This document shows positions 23,510 through 23,664 of a DNA stretch of 23,664 nt, one piece after another. The notes under the pieces are model-generated. The model was not told the DNA's origin, ran no database searches, and saw only the letters and a program-made list of their open reading frames with translations. The position numbers were made by a program, and so were the translations under genes. The DNA comes from GCA-020348365 sp964347995. Lineage in GTDB: Archaea; Thermoproteota; Bathyarchaeia; Bathyarchaeales; Bathyarchaeaceae. Position 1 is the first letter of the stretch. Every line of letters begins with the position of its first letter. The DNA lies in NCBI GenBank assembly GCA_964347995.1, contig CAYGBA010000022.1:1-23664 (forward strand), written 5' to 3'.

Positions 23510-23664
23510 TTTCCCTTTTCTCCATTCTTCCTCATGGGCGCAAGAGCCGCTCCTAGGGCACCAACAAACTCCGGTTCGTCGGGCACGAGAAGATCAACGC
23601 CCAAGACCCTTTCTAGCGATTCAATAAAACCTGCGTTCTTGGCAACCCCTCCGACTAGGACAAC
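23506..23664 (-). CDS. bzdP: second benzoyl-CoA reductase ATPase subunit, BzdP-type (C-terminal end, cut by window edge)
   Basis: Only the last 52 residues are present. They contain the adenosine motif VVLVGGVAKNAGF, a short strand-helix pair (SLERVLGVDLLVP) and the closing GALGAALAP before a basic tail. This is the usual end of BadF/BadG family ATPases. Its stop overlaps the bzdQ start. Two adjacent different ATPases of this family are the mark of class I benzoyl-CoA reductases (BzdP/Q or BcrA/D). The catalytic subunits BzdN/O would be expected just outside the window. Confidence 0.7.
   Translation of the reverse strand, partial: VVLVGGVAKNAGFIESLERVLGVDLLVPDEPEFVGALGAALAPMRKNGEKGK

Noticed and set aside
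1..23664. CRISPR array, insertion sequence, rRNA or tRNA genes.
   Set aside because: No regularly spaced repeats, transposase motifs, terminal inverted repeats or RNA gene signatures were seen on either strand by eye.

Overview
The window reads as a chromosomal segment of an archaeon. It holds a complete-looking archaellum assembly operon (arlJ, I, H, F, G and a C/D/E-like cytosolic protein), four archaellin genes with class III leader peptides, TATA-like promoters, GGTGA-type ribosome-binding sites and leaderless or short-leader starts. The gene order G-F-H-I-J resembles the crenarchaeal/TACK arrangement rather than the euryarchaeal F-G-H order. Together with the anaerobic aromatic-acid genes this suggests an anaerobic TACK-type archaeon, possibly Bathyarchaeia-like. 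That lineage is an inference; no rRNA or other marker lies here.

Layout. 1-275: 3' end of a CBS-domain gene. 506-6238 (minus): archaellum operon. 6239-6425: divergent promoter region with an inverted repeat and a 12-nt triple repeat. 6426-9666 (plus): four archaellins arranged A-B-A-B, the first with a zinc ribbon in place of a normal short leader. 9667-10405: mostly non-coding, with a possible decayed ORF. 10406-12573: a small winged-helix regulator, an orphan OppD/DppD-type ABC ATPase and a cupin whose 5' end looks frameshifted. 12601-14184 (minus): an HdrD/GlcC-like iron-sulfur protein carrying a remnant of a FAD-binding domain. 14334-14753 (minus): C-terminal fragment of an AAT/C45-type hydrolase. 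14856-15779: a QueG-like double [4Fe-4S] protein. 15879-18435 (plus): a BamA/BzdY-like ring hydrolase with an added zinc ribbon, an SCPx-type thiolase and its DUF35 partner. 18448-19095 (minus): a small conserved-looking protein and a DUF167 protein. 19173-23664 (minus): an operon reading bzdP (partial), bzdQ, ferredoxin, a large NuoG/GltD-type ferredoxin:NAD(P) oxidoreductase with a GIY-YIG-like tail, and a gamma-carbonic-anhydrase-like protein.

How it fits together. The right-hand third looks like part of an anaerobic benzoyl-CoA pathway. NAD(P)H would reduce ferredoxin through the BzdV-like flavoprotein. The BzdP/BzdQ ATPases would drive low-potential electrons into benzoyl-CoA reductase, whose catalytic subunits would lie beyond the right edge. 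The BamA-like hydrolase would open the ring, and the thiolase-DUF35 pair would carry out thiolytic cleavage. The diene hydratase and the alcohol dehydrogenase of the pathway are not in this window. The left third is a motility module. Its most unusual element is the zinc-ribbon archaellin, whose maturation would release a 53-residue cytosolic zinc-ribbon peptide.
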